Below, piece after piece: positions 1 to 8,146 of a stretch of DNA of 64,000 nucleotides (position 1 is the first letter of the stretch; every line of letters starts with the position of its first letter). The stretch is from NCBI GenBank assembly GCA_002427745.1, contig DIYF01000124.1, positions 1-64,000 on the forward strand, in the 5' to 3' direction. The position numbers and the translations under genes were made by a program. The DNA comes from Roseivirga sp. UBA6061. Lineage in GTDB: Bacteria > Bacteroidota > Bacteroidia > Cytophagales > Cyclobacteriaceae. The notes beneath the pieces were generated by a model. The model made no database searches, was not told the DNA's origin, and saw only the letters and a program-made list of their open reading frames with translations.

Positions 1-54
1 GACGCTATTGAGGATCGTGTTTATCTGATCTCGTGTTCTATCTAATTTGCTCAT
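1..54 (-). CDS. Phage tail-module protein, N-terminus only (runs off the window)
   Basis: An ATG on the minus strand at 54-52 overlaps the TGA of the upstream LysM gene in the ATGA arrangement, which is the spacing used throughout this tail operon. Eighteen codons are visible, beginning MSKLDRTRDQ, before the window ends. The position directly after the LysM protein suggests another baseplate gene (Mu J-like genes often follow), but nothing in the visible residues identifies it. Confidence 0.5.
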   Translation of the reverse strand, partial: MSKLDRTRDQINTILNSV

Positions 55-389
55 TGGTCGTTTGCTTTTAATATTTCGTCATTTACATCTCTCAGGGCTA
101 TGTCATCAAAGGAGACCAGACCCGTAAGATCTTCTACCAGTGCCTCGCCCGCCACGGCCCGGCTGTTGAGGCGGATGTCCTCTTCTGCATAATAGCGGGC
201 AACATCCTCGTTGGCCTCGTTGGCACTGTCAATCAATAATTGCTGACCGGGATAGAGTTCATCATCCAGGGATGACAGCTCCGGATTGTCTTCGATCAGG
301 GCAAATACCCCGTCTATGTCTCCATAAACCTCGAGAGCGACATCAAGCATGCTCTGCCCTTCACATATGGTATAATATCGCTTACTCAT
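51..389 (-). CDS. LysM-like phage tail protein (gpX-like)
   Basis: The 112-residue protein carries one LysM-like module at about residues 5-53: an opening YYTICEGQS stretch, a central helix pair, and the closing P-G-Q-Q-L-L-I signature. LysM-type tail proteins of myophages (P2 gpX family) sit at the tail tip and bind other baseplate parts or peptidoglycan. The remaining half is acidic and has no recognisable domain. The gene overlaps the previous gene by 8 bases and the next by 4, so it is read as part of the tail operon. The LysM call is fairly secure; the exact place in the baseplate is inferred from gene order. Confidence 0.7.
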   Translation of the reverse strand: MSKRYYTICEGQSMLDVALEVYGDIDGVFALIEDNPELSSLDDELYPGQQLLIDSANEANEDVARYYAEEDIRLNSRAVAGEALVEDLTGLVSFDDIALRDVNDEILKANDQ

Positions 390-669
390 AGCTGGCTCTT
401 ATTTCCAGTTTACCATTGGAATAGACATTCACTCGCTGCACGGTCATACCATCCAGTTCCAGCTGTTTCGCCATCTCCACACGCAAGGCTCCGAGGCGAT
501 CATCCTCTACATAGAGCCGAAGCCCCACTCCGGTAAAAGGGTGTTGTTTGAATTCGCCTTTGTTGGCCATCAGTATAAGGCCCTGATGTTGACGGGTACT
601 TTCACCCAGTACGAAGTCATTATGCTTCACCTGTAAATCAAAAGTCTCGTCCAGGAGTATATCTTTCAT
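382..669 (-). CDS. Small baseplate-region phage protein (gp25/gpW-like by position)
   Basis: A 95-residue protein with no membrane segment or signal. It begins MKDILLDETFDLQVKHNDF and has a mixed alpha/beta composition. Small proteins of about this length between the spike-like gene and later baseplate genes are usually gp25/gpW-type wedge proteins, but I see no diagnostic gp25 motif, so the functional call rests on order and length. Its start overlaps the stop of the upstream gene (ATGA type), and its stop overlaps the LysM gene, supporting translational coupling. Confidence 0.5.
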   Translation of the reverse strand: MKDILLDETFDLQVKHNDFVLGESTRQHQGLILMANKGEFKQHPFTGVGLRLYVEDDRLGALRVEMAKQLELDGMTVQRVNVYSNGKLEIRASYE

Positions 670-1181
670 CAGTGTTTTACTTTAGGGTTTTCAATTCTTG
701 AATAGTCAGGCAGCTGCTCTGCTGCCAGTTGTGTTGAAATATGAGCGGCCAGACCAAGTCCTCCATCCGGAGTTAATACCGGGAAAGGTGGCTTCAGGGC
801 ACTGGAGAGTGTATTCAGGTAACTGTTGATCTTCTCCAGCTGGCTGACGAGTTCTTCTACCCTGATCAGTCCTCCATTGGCTCCCCCGTAGAAGAGTACT
901 TCTTCTACCCTGGAGCATTTGGCTACAAAGGCATTCTCTGTAGAGTTACCAATCAGTACTACCAGCACGGAGCTGTCGACAGCCGGAATTTCCACCAGGC
1001 CTTCTGTTACGTTTTCGACTCCGGCCTTCAGGCGCACATCGAACATTTCCACGCCATCCTGTGGTAAAACCGTGCAGGTGAGTGTGTCTCTGTCTACTTC
1101 TTTGACTGAAGCCGGAAAAACCAGGTAGGGTGCCTTGATCATTTCCCTGAGTCGGTTCAATATTTGTTCGTCAAGTTTCAT
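669..1181 (-). CDS. Putative baseplate assembly/spike-associated protein (gpV-like)
   Basis: The 170-residue protein has an N-terminal part rich in beta strands that resembles an OB-type fold (residues about 20-100, ending in the segment VLIGNSTENAFVAKCSRVEEV), followed by a glycine turn (GGANGG) and a helical C-terminus. Myophage gpV proteins start with an OB fold and follow the gpD hub gene, as here. It lacks the long beta-helix spike tip of true gpV, so it may be only the OB adaptor. It overlaps the hub gene by 11 bases. Function is inferred from order and fold impression. Confidence 0.5.
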   Translation of the reverse strand: MKLDEQILNRLREMIKAPYLVFPASVKEVDRDTLTCTVLPQDGVEMFDVRLKAGVENVTEGLVEIPAVDSSVLVVLIGNSTENAFVAKCSRVEEVLFYGGANGGLIRVEELVSQLEKINSYLNTLSSALKPPFPVLTPDGGLGLAAHISTQLAAEQLPDYSRIENPKVKH

Positions 1182-2160
1182 CTGATTCGTTTGTCTGGGC
1201 TATCAATGCTCCGAGTTCTACTTTGCGCCTGGCGCCTCTCATGCCAAAGGTGGTGGTCACCGAATCGATGACATAAGATCCGTTTTTAAGGTCCGGGTGG
1301 TCAGGGTCCGTGATCACGGCTGTCATGCCTGGCGTGGCATATGGGATCAGGAAGGTGCTGATATTCCCTTCATAGCCATCAAACTTGAGTTCTCCCAGCT
1401 TGGTCTCAGCCATCTCTTTCAATACCTTTTCATCGGTAACATTGTAGAAAAACAGCGTTCTCTGGTCCCCTTTGGCATCGCCAAGCTCCACTGTCAGGGT
1501 CTGGTTATCTTTGGTAATGGAGGTGGCCTTGACCTTAACCTTCACATCTTCCTTTCTCCTAAAGGTGAGGTTGTTCTTAATTACATTTCTGGCCATATGG
1601 TAGCCGACTCTGCCTTCAATCCGGCCATAAGCCATACCTATATAGAGCTCATGCCCCCGGAAGTAAGCTGCCAGGCCATAAGATTCTTTGAGTTTGTTAA
1701 TGGCTTCAGCTGCCGAAACACCCGTGATACGATACTTATCGAGCTTTATCTCCTGAATATCTCCGGACAAGGTGATGGGAGTCGCGTTGCTTTCCGAATT
1801 GACCTGATCAACAATGTAGGTCACCACTTCCTTCACAGTAGTAGCGGCTTTCCAGACATGTTCGATATGCGTCCGTCTCAATAGCCAGGTGGGATCTTCG
1901 CATTCCAGCACCAGGGGCACATTAGGTTTGATCTTCTTCACATAGCCTTCAAACTCTACCTTGCTTTGCACGCCTTCATAGGCCAGGGTGATAGCAACCG
2001 GCTGCCCTACTTCAAAGTTCTCAGACAATAGCCTATGGGCACGTGGTAGTTTGAGCATGGCTTTATCATCCAGATTGCGCCAGCTCTTTTCAATTTTTAC
2101 ATCATTGATCTGGTTCAGGGTGATGTCCCCGATCTTTATTTGACAGGTAAGGGTAAACAT
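1171..2160 (-). CDS. Contractile-tail baseplate hub protein (gpD / late control D-like)
   Basis: A 329-residue protein matching the gpD/gp27-like hub family in length and layout: an N-terminal beta domain, the middle region with the AATTVKEVVTYIVDQ helix and the AAEAINKLKESYGLAAYFRG segment typical of these hubs, and a C-terminal barrel region (about 190-320) with the conserved GYEGNISTFLIPYATPGM stretch. The hub sits under the tube and carries the spike. It follows the DUF6046-like gene after a 52-base gap and is overlapped by the gpV-like gene. Recognition is by overall pattern, not a short catalytic motif. Confidence 0.75.
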   Translation of the reverse strand: MFTLTCQIKIGDITLNQINDVKIEKSWRNLDDKAMLKLPRAHRLLSENFEVGQPVAITLAYEGVQSKVEFEGYVKKIKPNVPLVLECEDPTWLLRRTHIEHVWKAATTVKEVVTYIVDQVNSESNATPITLSGDIQEIKLDKYRITGVSAAEAINKLKESYGLAAYFRGHELYIGMAYGRIEGRVGYHMARNVIKNNLTFRRKEDVKVKVKATSITKDNQTLTVELGDAKGDQRTLFFYNVTDEKVLKEMAETKLGELKFDGYEGNISTFLIPYATPGMTAVITDPDHPDLKNGSYVIDSVTTTFGMRGARRKVELGALIAQTNESDET

Positions 2161-2212
2161 GAACGTATTTTGAGATGTTGATTCGCCCGGATGAGCTCTA
2201 CAGTTTTGCGGA

Positions 2213-2911
2213 TCAGGTCTGGCTAATCAGATCGGTTCGGAAATCTTCGTCAGAAAAGCCGGTAATCTCATAGCGCTGATTGTTGTGCATACCGGGCTGA
2301 CCGGGTACAGAGATATTGCTGATTGCGATATGGGTGATACCGAAGACATCCGTAATAAGACTCCGGATCTTAAGCGCCCTGCGTGCTTCATAGAGATAGC
2401 GCAGTTGAGCCAGTTCATTCCTGGGGTACTCCCCGAAATGATCTTCGTTGACGATGACTCCCGAAATCTTAATCGTATAGTCATTGACGCTGATCAGTTC
2501 TTTGACAGAGCCTCTTCGCTGCACCTCTCCTTCCCGGTTGACTCCTGTGAGGGCTGTTTTGACAATCTTCTTGTTTCCCGTCACTGTAATGATGGGTTCA
2601 TTGGGAAGCTGATAGTCTTCCAGCATCACCGGCATTACCAGTGGCGTGCCGAGGTAGCTTTTGAGGTTGAAATCTTCATCGGTCACTTCCTGTACTGATT
2701 CCGGCTCCACCGGTACTCCATCAGGGTAGTAAGTGGTCAGCGGATTTTGTGTCTGCTCTTCATTCTCTGCCGGAACGAACTGCACCTCAGAATTGCTGTT
2801 ATTACCATTCTGAAGACTGGCCGGGGGAACAACAAATTTCATTCTCCTGGCATTGAGCTGCTGGTAAAGCTGTCTTAAGTCAAGCTGATTGGGGGTTTTG
2901 AACTCTTCCAT
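2213..2911 (-). CDS. DUF6046-like phage tail protein
   Basis: A 232-residue protein placed between the tape measure and the hub, where Bacillus PBSX-like phages carry the LysM baseplate adaptor. The N-terminal 60 residues are low in structure and rich in N, E and P. The region from about 85 on (LGTPLVMPVMLEDYQLPNEP, then the KKIVKTAL segment and DYTIKISG) fits DUF6046 proteins of Bacteroidota phages as I remember them; I could not check this. Start codon abuts the stop of the tape measure gene exactly. Likely a tail tube/baseplate connector, but this role is inferred. Confidence 0.6.
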   Translation of the reverse strand: MEEFKTPNQLDLRQLYQQLNARRMKFVVPPASLQNGNNSNSEVQFVPAENEEQTQNPLTTYYPDGVPVEPESVQEVTDEDFNLKSYLGTPLVMPVMLEDYQLPNEPIITVTGNKKIVKTALTGVNREGEVQRRGSVKELISVNDYTIKISGVIVNEDHFGEYPRNELAQLRYLYEARRALKIRSLITDVFGITHIAISNISVPGQPGMHNNQRYEITGFSDEDFRTDLISQT

Positions 2912-4699
2912 TTATTGGGCTGCGTAATTACCGCTGTTAAGGATTCTCAAAAACACTTCTTTCACTTTGGTCTCCACATCTGAGAGGCCCTCATCGAGGG
3001 TTTCGGCATGCACCTCCAGTGTTTCAATCATCTTTTCAAGGCTGATGTTGATATTGGTAGCCTTTTTACCTCCACCGGCTATATCGGTGGCACCTTCCTG
3101 GAGTGTGGCCATACTGCCCTCCCCTTCTGCTATGGCACCTGCTCCTGCCGGGCCTGCAATACTCGCACTGACCACTTTCTGTTGTGCAGCATTCTCTTTC
3201 AGGGCATCGGCCACTTTGGAATCAGCCAGTCTGAGCTTTTCATAGTTGTCTATTTCCTCCCTGACTGTTCTTTGTTCCCTTCTGCTCAGGTCACCGCTTT
3301 CCAGTGCTTCTTTCTTGGCCTTCAGATCAAAGCTGTTAAGCTCTACCTGGTTAGCTGCTCTCATATCTTCCAGTTCCTTCTGACGGTTTTGCAGGTCGGA
3401 ACGGAGATCCTCTTTTTGCCGGGTATTGAGATTATCTACATTATTGACCCGCTTTCTGAGCTCCTCTCCTTTGGCCAGTACCTCATTGGTCTTTTCATGC
3501 ATCTCGTTCATTTTTTTGGTGGCTTCACTGGCCTTATTGCTTTTTCGGGCAAAGGCCAGAATAGCCGCACCACCTGCCAGCAACAAGCTGATTACGAGAA
3601 TGATGGGATTTGACTTAAGTACGGTGTTGAGGATGCGCTGCCCGGCTGCCATCAACTTAGTGGCAAAGGTGAGTTTACCGGTAGCTGCACTGAATGCTGT
3701 AGTGGCTACTGCCTGTGCTTTTGCTCTTACGGCACTGACTTTGGCCAGGATATTGGTTTTAGTCAGCAGGCCTTTATACTTCGTCCACTTAGAGCTGACT
3801 TGTGTAATGGCATCTCTTGCCTTTGAAACAAAGCCTATCATTTGCTGGCCCTGGCCAATGAATTCCTGAATAGCCGGGCCATTTTCTCCCAGGAACATAC
3901 CAAAGCCTGTAGCCATTTCGGCTATTTTCGGACTGATGCTGTCCAGGGTTATCCCGGTCATTTCTGAGAAAGTATTGAAAGCGGGCACCAGGTTGGTTTG
4001 AATGCCTTCACTAATGCGCAGCCACTCTTCGTTCATGGCATCAGGCAGTACGCCTTTCATTACTTCTCCGGCTCCTGACATAACGGATGAGAGGGCATCT
4101 CCCACCGGCATAGTACCCACCGTACTGCCTATTTCCAGGAACTTATCTTTGGCTACATCTACAGCACCTGAAATGGAATCCAGCGCTCCGGGTACCTTGT
4201 TGATGATGTTGTCAGCGAAGTTGATCACAGCCTCTTTACCCTTCATCACCCTGGTCTCCAGGTTGTCCAGCATTTTGCCGGAGTTACCGGTATCGACTCC
4301 CAGTCTGGCCAGTACCCCGGCCATTCCTTCAAAAGTGCCTTCGGCCTTTGCTCCTTCCGAATTGCTTTGGAAGAGTGAGTTTGAGAAGGACTGAAACTTA
4401 TCAAAGGCCTGATTGACCTTTGACTCCAGCCCTCCCAAACTTTGCTCCAGGGCCCCGGCAGAAGCATTTGCAGCTTCTCCTTCGGGCCCGAAGCTGAACA
4501 AGGAGCTCAGTCCGCCACCAAGGTTCCCCACCACCTGGTTTACTTTATCCAGGGGTGCTGTCAGACTCTCAAATGCCTCAGTTCCAGAAATTCTGTTAGA
4601 GCCAAAGCGCTCGTTTACTTTGTCTAGTGTTTTGGTAAATTGATTGATAAAACCGCTGGCCTTATCGTTCACTTCCACGATGTATTCGTATGTACTCAC
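2912..4699 (-). CDS. Tail tape measure protein
   Basis: The 595-residue protein is alanine- and glycine-rich, helical, with repeated VGxMxxVxxG-type stretches, a strongly hydrophobic segment at about residues 355-385 (ILVISLLLAGGAAILAF), and a charged coiled-coil region (about 395-500). It lies just after the frameshifted chaperone gene, the diagnostic place for the tape measure. At 595 residues it predicts a short tail (roughly 1.5 angstrom per residue, about 90 nm by the usual rule). The start is GTG at 4699-4697, overlapping the TGA of the chaperone extension as GTGA. Confidence 0.85.
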   Translation of the reverse strand: MSTYEYIVEVNDKASGFINQFTKTLDKVNERFGSNRISGTEAFESLTAPLDKVNQVVGNLGGGLSSLFSFGPEGEAANASAGALEQSLGGLESKVNQAFDKFQSFSNSLFQSNSEGAKAEGTFEGMAGVLARLGVDTGNSGKMLDNLETRVMKGKEAVINFADNIINKVPGALDSISGAVDVAKDKFLEIGSTVGTMPVGDALSSVMSGAGEVMKGVLPDAMNEEWLRISEGIQTNLVPAFNTFSEMTGITLDSISPKIAEMATGFGMFLGENGPAIQEFIGQGQQMIGFVSKARDAITQVSSKWTKYKGLLTKTNILAKVSAVRAKAQAVATTAFSAATGKLTFATKLMAAGQRILNTVLKSNPIILVISLLLAGGAAILAFARKSNKASEATKKMNEMHEKTNEVLAKGEELRKRVNNVDNLNTRQKEDLRSDLQNRQKELEDMRAANQVELNSFDLKAKKEALESGDLSRREQRTVREEIDNYEKLRLADSKVADALKENAAQQKVVSASIAGPAGAGAIAEGEGSMATLQEGATDIAGGGKKATNINISLEKMIETLEVHAETLDEGLSDVETKVKEVFLRILNSGNYAAQ

Positions 4700-5186
4700 T
4701 GCGATTGGTCCTTTTCAAGTTTTCTGATATGCATGAGGAGAGTGTATTCTTCAGCCCACTCTGTATCGCTCAATGCCTCGGGGTTTTGAATGTTGAGATA
4801 GTAGCGAAGCTGGGTGTCGATGACACGGATGGAATTCCGGACGACACCCTTCGCTTCGTCTAGAGCTTTTTTATGTCGGCCGCGACTTCAGGTATCAGCA
4901 CATCGATCTGGCCACATGCGGCATAGAAAAGGTCATCATCTTCACGGATTTGTTCGTCACCGTCTATCCAGCAGTTGTTTATGATGATTTCATTGAATCG
5001 CATAGGGCTTTTCTGCCCCTGACTCAGGGCCATGGAATAGATTCTTCTGGTCGGCTTTTTAAGGTAGCAGGTAAAGCCACCCTCCACGTCAAGTTTGAAG
5101 ACATCTCCGAATTGTCTTTTCCATGTTTCGATTTGCTCCTGGGAGGGGCCGGCTTTCCGGCCCCCTGTTTCTGTTTGCTTGGACAT
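4696..5186 (-). CDS. Tail assembly chaperone, long form made by -1 frameshift (G-GT type)
   Basis: Reading starts at 5186 and runs 107 codons to the slippery site, then shifts -1 by re-reading G4866 and continues 56 codons without a stop to TGA at 4698-4696. The predicted fusion is 163 residues; the added tail begins ALDEAKGVVRNS and ends EKDQSQ. The -1 frame has no convincing start codon of its own until a late ATG, so a separate gene is unlikely. Tailed phages commonly make two chaperone forms this way just before the tape measure gene: the short form coats the tape measure and the long form recruits tube subunits. The downstream gene here is exactly that. Confidence 0.8.
4803..4872 (-). 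promoter_or_regulatory. Programmed -1 ribosomal frameshift signal (slippery heptamer plus stem-loop)
   Basis: On the minus strand the heptamer A AAA AAG lies at 4872-4866, in the zero frame as ATA-AAA-AAG, followed one codon later by the TAG stop. After a spacer of about 10 bases a long hairpin begins: left arm AGCGAAGGGTGTCG at 4855-4842 pairs with CGACACC at 4819-4813 and CTTCGCT at 4809-4803, with a three-base bulge (CAG) and a 22-base loop. A-type slippery sites with a 3-prime stem-loop are the classic bacterial -1 frameshift device. Confidence 0.85.
4860..5186 (-). CDS. Tail assembly chaperone, short form (gpG-like)
   Basis: The zero-frame product is 108 residues, ending IKKL then TAG just after the slippery run. 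Residues 20-105 are a compact helix/strand domain with the segments FKLDVEGG and YSMALSQGQ and an acidic region (DGDEQIREDDD). This length and composition suit the short chaperone of Bacteroidota and Gram-positive contractile tails. It lies 20 bases downstream of the tube gene. No direct enzymatic role is expected; it would bind the tape measure protein during tail assembly. Confidence 0.75.
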   Translation of the reverse strand: MSKQTETGGRKAGPSQEQIETWKRQFGDVFKLDVEGGFTCYLKKPTRRIYSMALSQGQKSPMRFNEIIINNCWIDGDEQIREDDDLFYAACGQIDVLIPEVAADIKKL

Positions 5187-5206
5187 AACTAAAGTATATT
5201 TCTGTT

Positions 5207-5623
5207 TTAACTATTGAATTCGATATCGCTGATGGTGATAGGCAGTTCAACTTCCATGTGTGTGTCGCCCTGGTTCAGCTCTTTGGCCTGCTCGGTAAAC
5301 TCACAACCTTTGAGTGTATCGGTGGTGGCCTGTCCGCCTTCTACCTCGTAGGTCACTACAATGTCGAAGGGAAGGATGTCACAGATATCACTGCCTTTAC
5401 CGGCTGCAATCTGAAGGGCTTCGAGTTCGCTTTGCAGCACTTTTACTGTGCCCTCGTACTCTTTATTGCCTCTGCCACGGGCTACGGGTTTGTTGCCCCT
5501 GCCGTAGATATTGACCTTGTTCTGGGTCACTTTATAACTGACTCCCTGGAAGCCCGAGATCGTACGGTCCAGGAATCTTACTGCTACATCTGAAAATGCG
5601 TATTCGTTTGTGTTAACTGACAT
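5207..5623 (-). CDS. Phage tail tube protein
   Basis: A 138-residue, mostly beta-strand protein directly after the sheath gene (2-base gap) and before the chaperone, which is the invariant place of the tube gene in contractile tails. It begins MSVNTNEYAFSDVAVRFLD and has the segment YGRGNKPVARGRGNKEYEG, like the XkdM-type tube fold where an exposed loop follows the first hairpin, and ends with a beta strand LPITISDIEF. It would polymerise as hexamer rings inside the sheath. Confidence 0.8.
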   Translation of the reverse strand: MSVNTNEYAFSDVAVRFLDRTISGFQGVSYKVTQNKVNIYGRGNKPVARGRGNKEYEGTVKVLQSELEALQIAAGKGSDICDILPFDIVVTYEVEGGQATTDTLKGCEFTEQAKELNQGDTHMEVELPITISDIEFNS

Positions 5624-5625
5624 GA

Positions 5626-6828
5626 TTATGCTGTTGGATTATCAAATTTCAAATCGACCTGAATGTTGGATGAATACCCTACCGGGATAATGGAAATGGT
5701 TGCCTGGATTCCATCATTGGCCAGGATGTCCTGATTCGCATCGAGAATGAGTTCTGCGCTGCTCGCTTCTCCCTGACTTACCATCTGGGCGTTGAAGGCA
5801 GTTTCTACATTGGCCTTGTAGCTCTTCATCACTACCAGTGGCAACTGACCTTGTGCATTGAGGGTAATATCATCCTCAATTTCTCTGGAGAGCACCTGAT
5901 AAGCGATAGATTGTGCTTTATCGATTACACGTCCTCTGGCCAGGCTTGAGAAATCATCTGACTCACCGGTAGCGGTTCTGTCGCTGCTGAAGAAAAAGCC
6001 ATTGATACCTGTGAAGGTGCGTGGCACGATGATGCCCTTATCGTGCAGGGCGCTTAAATCTGCTTCCTGAATATCTGCCAGACTGGTACCGTCACTCAGG
6101 AAGGCCTGTGTAAGTCCGAGGTCTCCGTTTTTCACTCTGGAAATTTTGCGCTGTACCGGCTGTGCTGCTGCTGCTCCCAGTGCTCGTCCTACTGCTGCTG
6201 CCTTCGATGCTGTAGGTGTGGCTCCATAGGGCTCAAAGCCCATCGCCACAATGGCTACGCGGTTATCGGAACCATTCGTATAGTCTTTCACGGCACTGAC
6301 CGTACCCTGATAATCACGACCTTCCAGAATGACGCGCAGTGGTTTGTGATCTGTGGCGTAGGCTTCTGCCAGTGCCTGCGCGGCTGTCACGGCAGCGGCC
6401 ACATCCTGATCAAATCCGTCTGAAGCAGTCACCACACCATCGGGAGTTCTGGCTACAGCCAGCAATCTGATAGCTCCATTAGCGGCCTCAAGCAGTTTTT
6501 TAGCTGAATTAGTGGCATTGCCCACAGTACAGATCTGAGCCATCGTAACGGTATCAGGCACGATCGAGATCCATAGCTCAGCACCGTCACCTGCCATTTC
6601 ATAGAAATCAGCAATCTGGCGGTGTACCTTGCGGTCATCGCTGTCATAGGCAGATGTAATTCCAAGGGCTTCAGCATCTGCCAGGCTGAAGATTTGTGTT
6701 GGTGTATCGTTGGTAAGACTGGCTGGTGCCGGACCTGTCATAATCAGACCTGCCACATCATCCGCAGTACTTTCAGTTCGGCCCAACTGGCCATTCAAAA
6801 TGTTTATACTAACATCAGGTAATCCCAT
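5626..6828 (-). CDS. Contractile tail sheath protein (DUF2586-like)
   Basis: A 400-residue protein of sheath size with the family's features: a short N-terminal strand region (GLPDVSINILNG), a central alpha/beta domain with the GVVTASDGFDQDVAAAVTAAQALAE helix region, the ALGAAAAQPVQRKISRVKNG segment, and a C-terminal domain with FFFSSDRTAT, SLARGRVIDKAQ and the closing strand VDLKFDNPTA. The terminal strands are those that lock neighbouring sheath subunits. It resembles DUF2586 sheath proteins of Mu-like Bacteroidota phages. It leads the tail operon. Confidence 0.85.
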   Translation of the reverse strand: MGLPDVSINILNGQLGRTESTADDVAGLIMTGPAPASLTNDTPTQIFSLADAEALGITSAYDSDDRKVHRQIADFYEMAGDGAELWISIVPDTVTMAQICTVGNATNSAKKLLEAANGAIRLLAVARTPDGVVTASDGFDQDVAAAVTAAQALAEAYATDHKPLRVILEGRDYQGTVSAVKDYTNGSDNRVAIVAMGFEPYGATPTASKAAAVGRALGAAAAQPVQRKISRVKNGDLGLTQAFLSDGTSLADIQEADLSALHDKGIIVPRTFTGINGFFFSSDRTATGESDDFSSLARGRVIDKAQSIAYQVLSREIEDDITLNAQGQLPLVVMKSYKANVETAFNAQMVSQGEASSAELILDANQDILANDGIQATISIIPVGYSSNIQVDLKFDNPTA

Positions 6829-6905
6829 GATAATAATTGGTTATAGTGGTTAATTCGCTTTCGCGATCCTGTTAAAATTTCTTTTCTGTTTTCAGTGTCA
6901 GGCCA

Positions 6906-7145
6906 TTATGCCTGTTTGCTTTTTTTCTTCTTCTTAGTCACTTCCTTCACTCCTGCCTTATTCCAGACCAGCTTCACTATCAGGCCTGCGATGCCACCTA
7001 CTATTCCGGTGATAAAGGCAAAGACCATCTGGCTCCCCACCTCTGTCCAGGAGAGGGCCGGGCTATTACTGGTCAGGAGAGCTGCCGCCAGGCTGAAGCA
7101 CATCCCTGAGATTTCACACATACGATTTAAAATGCTGTCTATCAT
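6906..7145 (-). CDS. Small membrane protein, holin-like
   Basis: The 79-residue protein has a hydrophobic stretch at about 12-26, a clear transmembrane helix at about 40-62 (FAFITGIVGGIAGLIVKL), and a C-terminus of consecutive lysines (KKKKKSK). Small phage membrane proteins with a basic tail next to structural genes are often holins. No endolysin is adjacent in the window, so the lysis role is unproven. It sits 77 bases upstream of the sheath gene and just downstream of a strong hairpin at 7161-7191. Confidence 0.5.
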   Translation of the reverse strand: MIDSILNRMCEISGMCFSLAAALLTSNSPALSWTEVGSQMVFAFITGIVGGIAGLIVKLVWNKAGVKEVTKKKKKSKQA

Positions 7146-7568
7146 TTGTTTTTAATAGGTGTTAAAGCCGGGACGGATCCCGGACTTTAACGGGTCACAG
7201 AAACATACTCCTTCTGTTTTGCCGGCCCTTCCGGCATACGCTATCTATCATTGTGTGCTATGGATTGTGTCAGACTGTTCAAGCTCGGTTAAGGGTGTAA
7301 TGGACCTAGTCTTCACATGATCCTTTCAGCTTATTCAAGGCCAGTCTATCAGAGACATTCGGCTTGTTTTGGGCTGTTTTTCAATCAATGATGTTTCAAA
7401 TATGCGGGGCTGACCTGAGCTGTAAAACGGGTGGTTACCCAATGGTGCGGCAATTTGAACGACTGGGTACGAAAGCGACCCCAATGGACCTGAATGGCCT
7501 GAAAACCCACTTTTTGATCTCCAGTTTTGATGCAGACAATTAGAAATGATATCAAAACCGACAGAGAA
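7146..7568. repeat. Gene-free stretch with a strong inverted repeat
   Basis: No convincing gene lies here. At 7161-7191 the arms GTTAAAG-CCGGGA and TCCCGG-A-CTTTAAC form a 13-bp stem with a one-base bulge and a four-base loop; no T run follows on either strand, so it may be an attenuator or mRNA-stabilising hairpin ahead of the holin-like gene rather than a terminator. The stretch 7430-7500 contains a repeated CCAATGG element and lies between divergent genes, so promoters for both sides are expected here, but I could not pick them out. Confidence 0.55.
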
Positions 7569-8015
7569 ATGAACGATCTAATCACAAGGAAACACTACAC
7601 AAAGAGAATCGACCAAAGCACTTTGAGTCGCTTGCTCAGACATGACCTGCTGAGTAAGGAAGAAGTGCGGATTGATGAAGAGGCGATCGCCTTTTCTATC
7701 ATAGACTGCCACCTGCAGGAGTTGTATGAAACGGACGGGCTGTTCAGTCCGCAAATGAGCAAGAGTGGTCTTCCGCTGACCGAATGGGTGGTAAGCATGG
7801 TACTTCATCAACTGTACAGCAAAACTGATGATAGCATTCCGGATGCAGTAATGCTCAACTATGTTTCTACCATGCAGGAGCTGGAAGACATCCGGACCGG
7901 CAAACTTGCCGTGGAGCTCCCGACAAAGGACCGGCATGAGCTGGACCAGGATATGGAAGAGCTTGATCCGGGGGATGATCCTGACTTTGAATCTCCCATG
8001 TTCTGGGGGATTTGA
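7569..8015 (+). CDS. Putative gp36-like head-tail connector protein (DUF1320-like)
   Basis: A protein of 148 residues from the chosen ATG (the frame is open back to a TTG at 7527, but MNDLITRKHYTKRI looks like the usual family start). The first two thirds fit the Mu gp36/DUF1320 pattern: acidic helix DEEAIAFSIIDCHLQELYE, then LTEWVVSMVLHQLYS and the closing helix YVSTMQELEDIRTGKLAVELP. The acidic C-terminus (DPGDDPDFESPMFWGI) is unstructured. In Mu-like phages this protein joins head and tail. Here it is on the opposite strand to the tail genes and has its own terminator, which is odd. Family assignment is by remembered pattern and should be treated as moderate. Confidence 0.6.
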   Translation: MNDLITRKHYTKRIDQSTLSRLLRHDLLSKEEVRIDEEAIAFSIIDCHLQELYETDGLFSPQMSKSGLPLTEWVVSMVLHQLYSKTDDSIPDAVMLNYVSTMQELEDIRTGKLAVELPTKDRHELDQDMEELDPGDDPDFESPMFWGI

Positions 8016-8054
8016 GCAGGGTGAGAGTTTCTTTCAGGAATGAGGAAAAAAATG

Positions 8055-8106
8055 TACCGGAACGGAAGGGTGAATTTGATAAAAGCCCGGCTGTTCCGGT
8101 ATTTTT
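8055..8106 (+). terminator. Rho-independent terminator after the gp36-like gene
   Basis: Arms TACCGGAAC (8055-8063) and GTTCCGGTA (8093-8101) pair perfectly over 9 bp, and TTTTT follows at 8102-8106. The loop of 29 bases is long. An A run on the left side (8046-8052) could make it work on the other strand too. Confidence 0.7.
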
Positions 8107-8146
8107 ATGTAACAGAAAGTAGAGAAGAATTGAAGGAACAGAATCC

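Noticed and set aside
919..1128. Plus-strand open frame over the gpV-like gene
   Set aside because: Shadow of the minus-strand tail gene, with low-complexity T/S-rich translation.
2285..2698. Plus-strand 137-residue frame over the DUF6046-like gene
   Set aside because: Opposite-strand shadow of a coupled tail operon gene.
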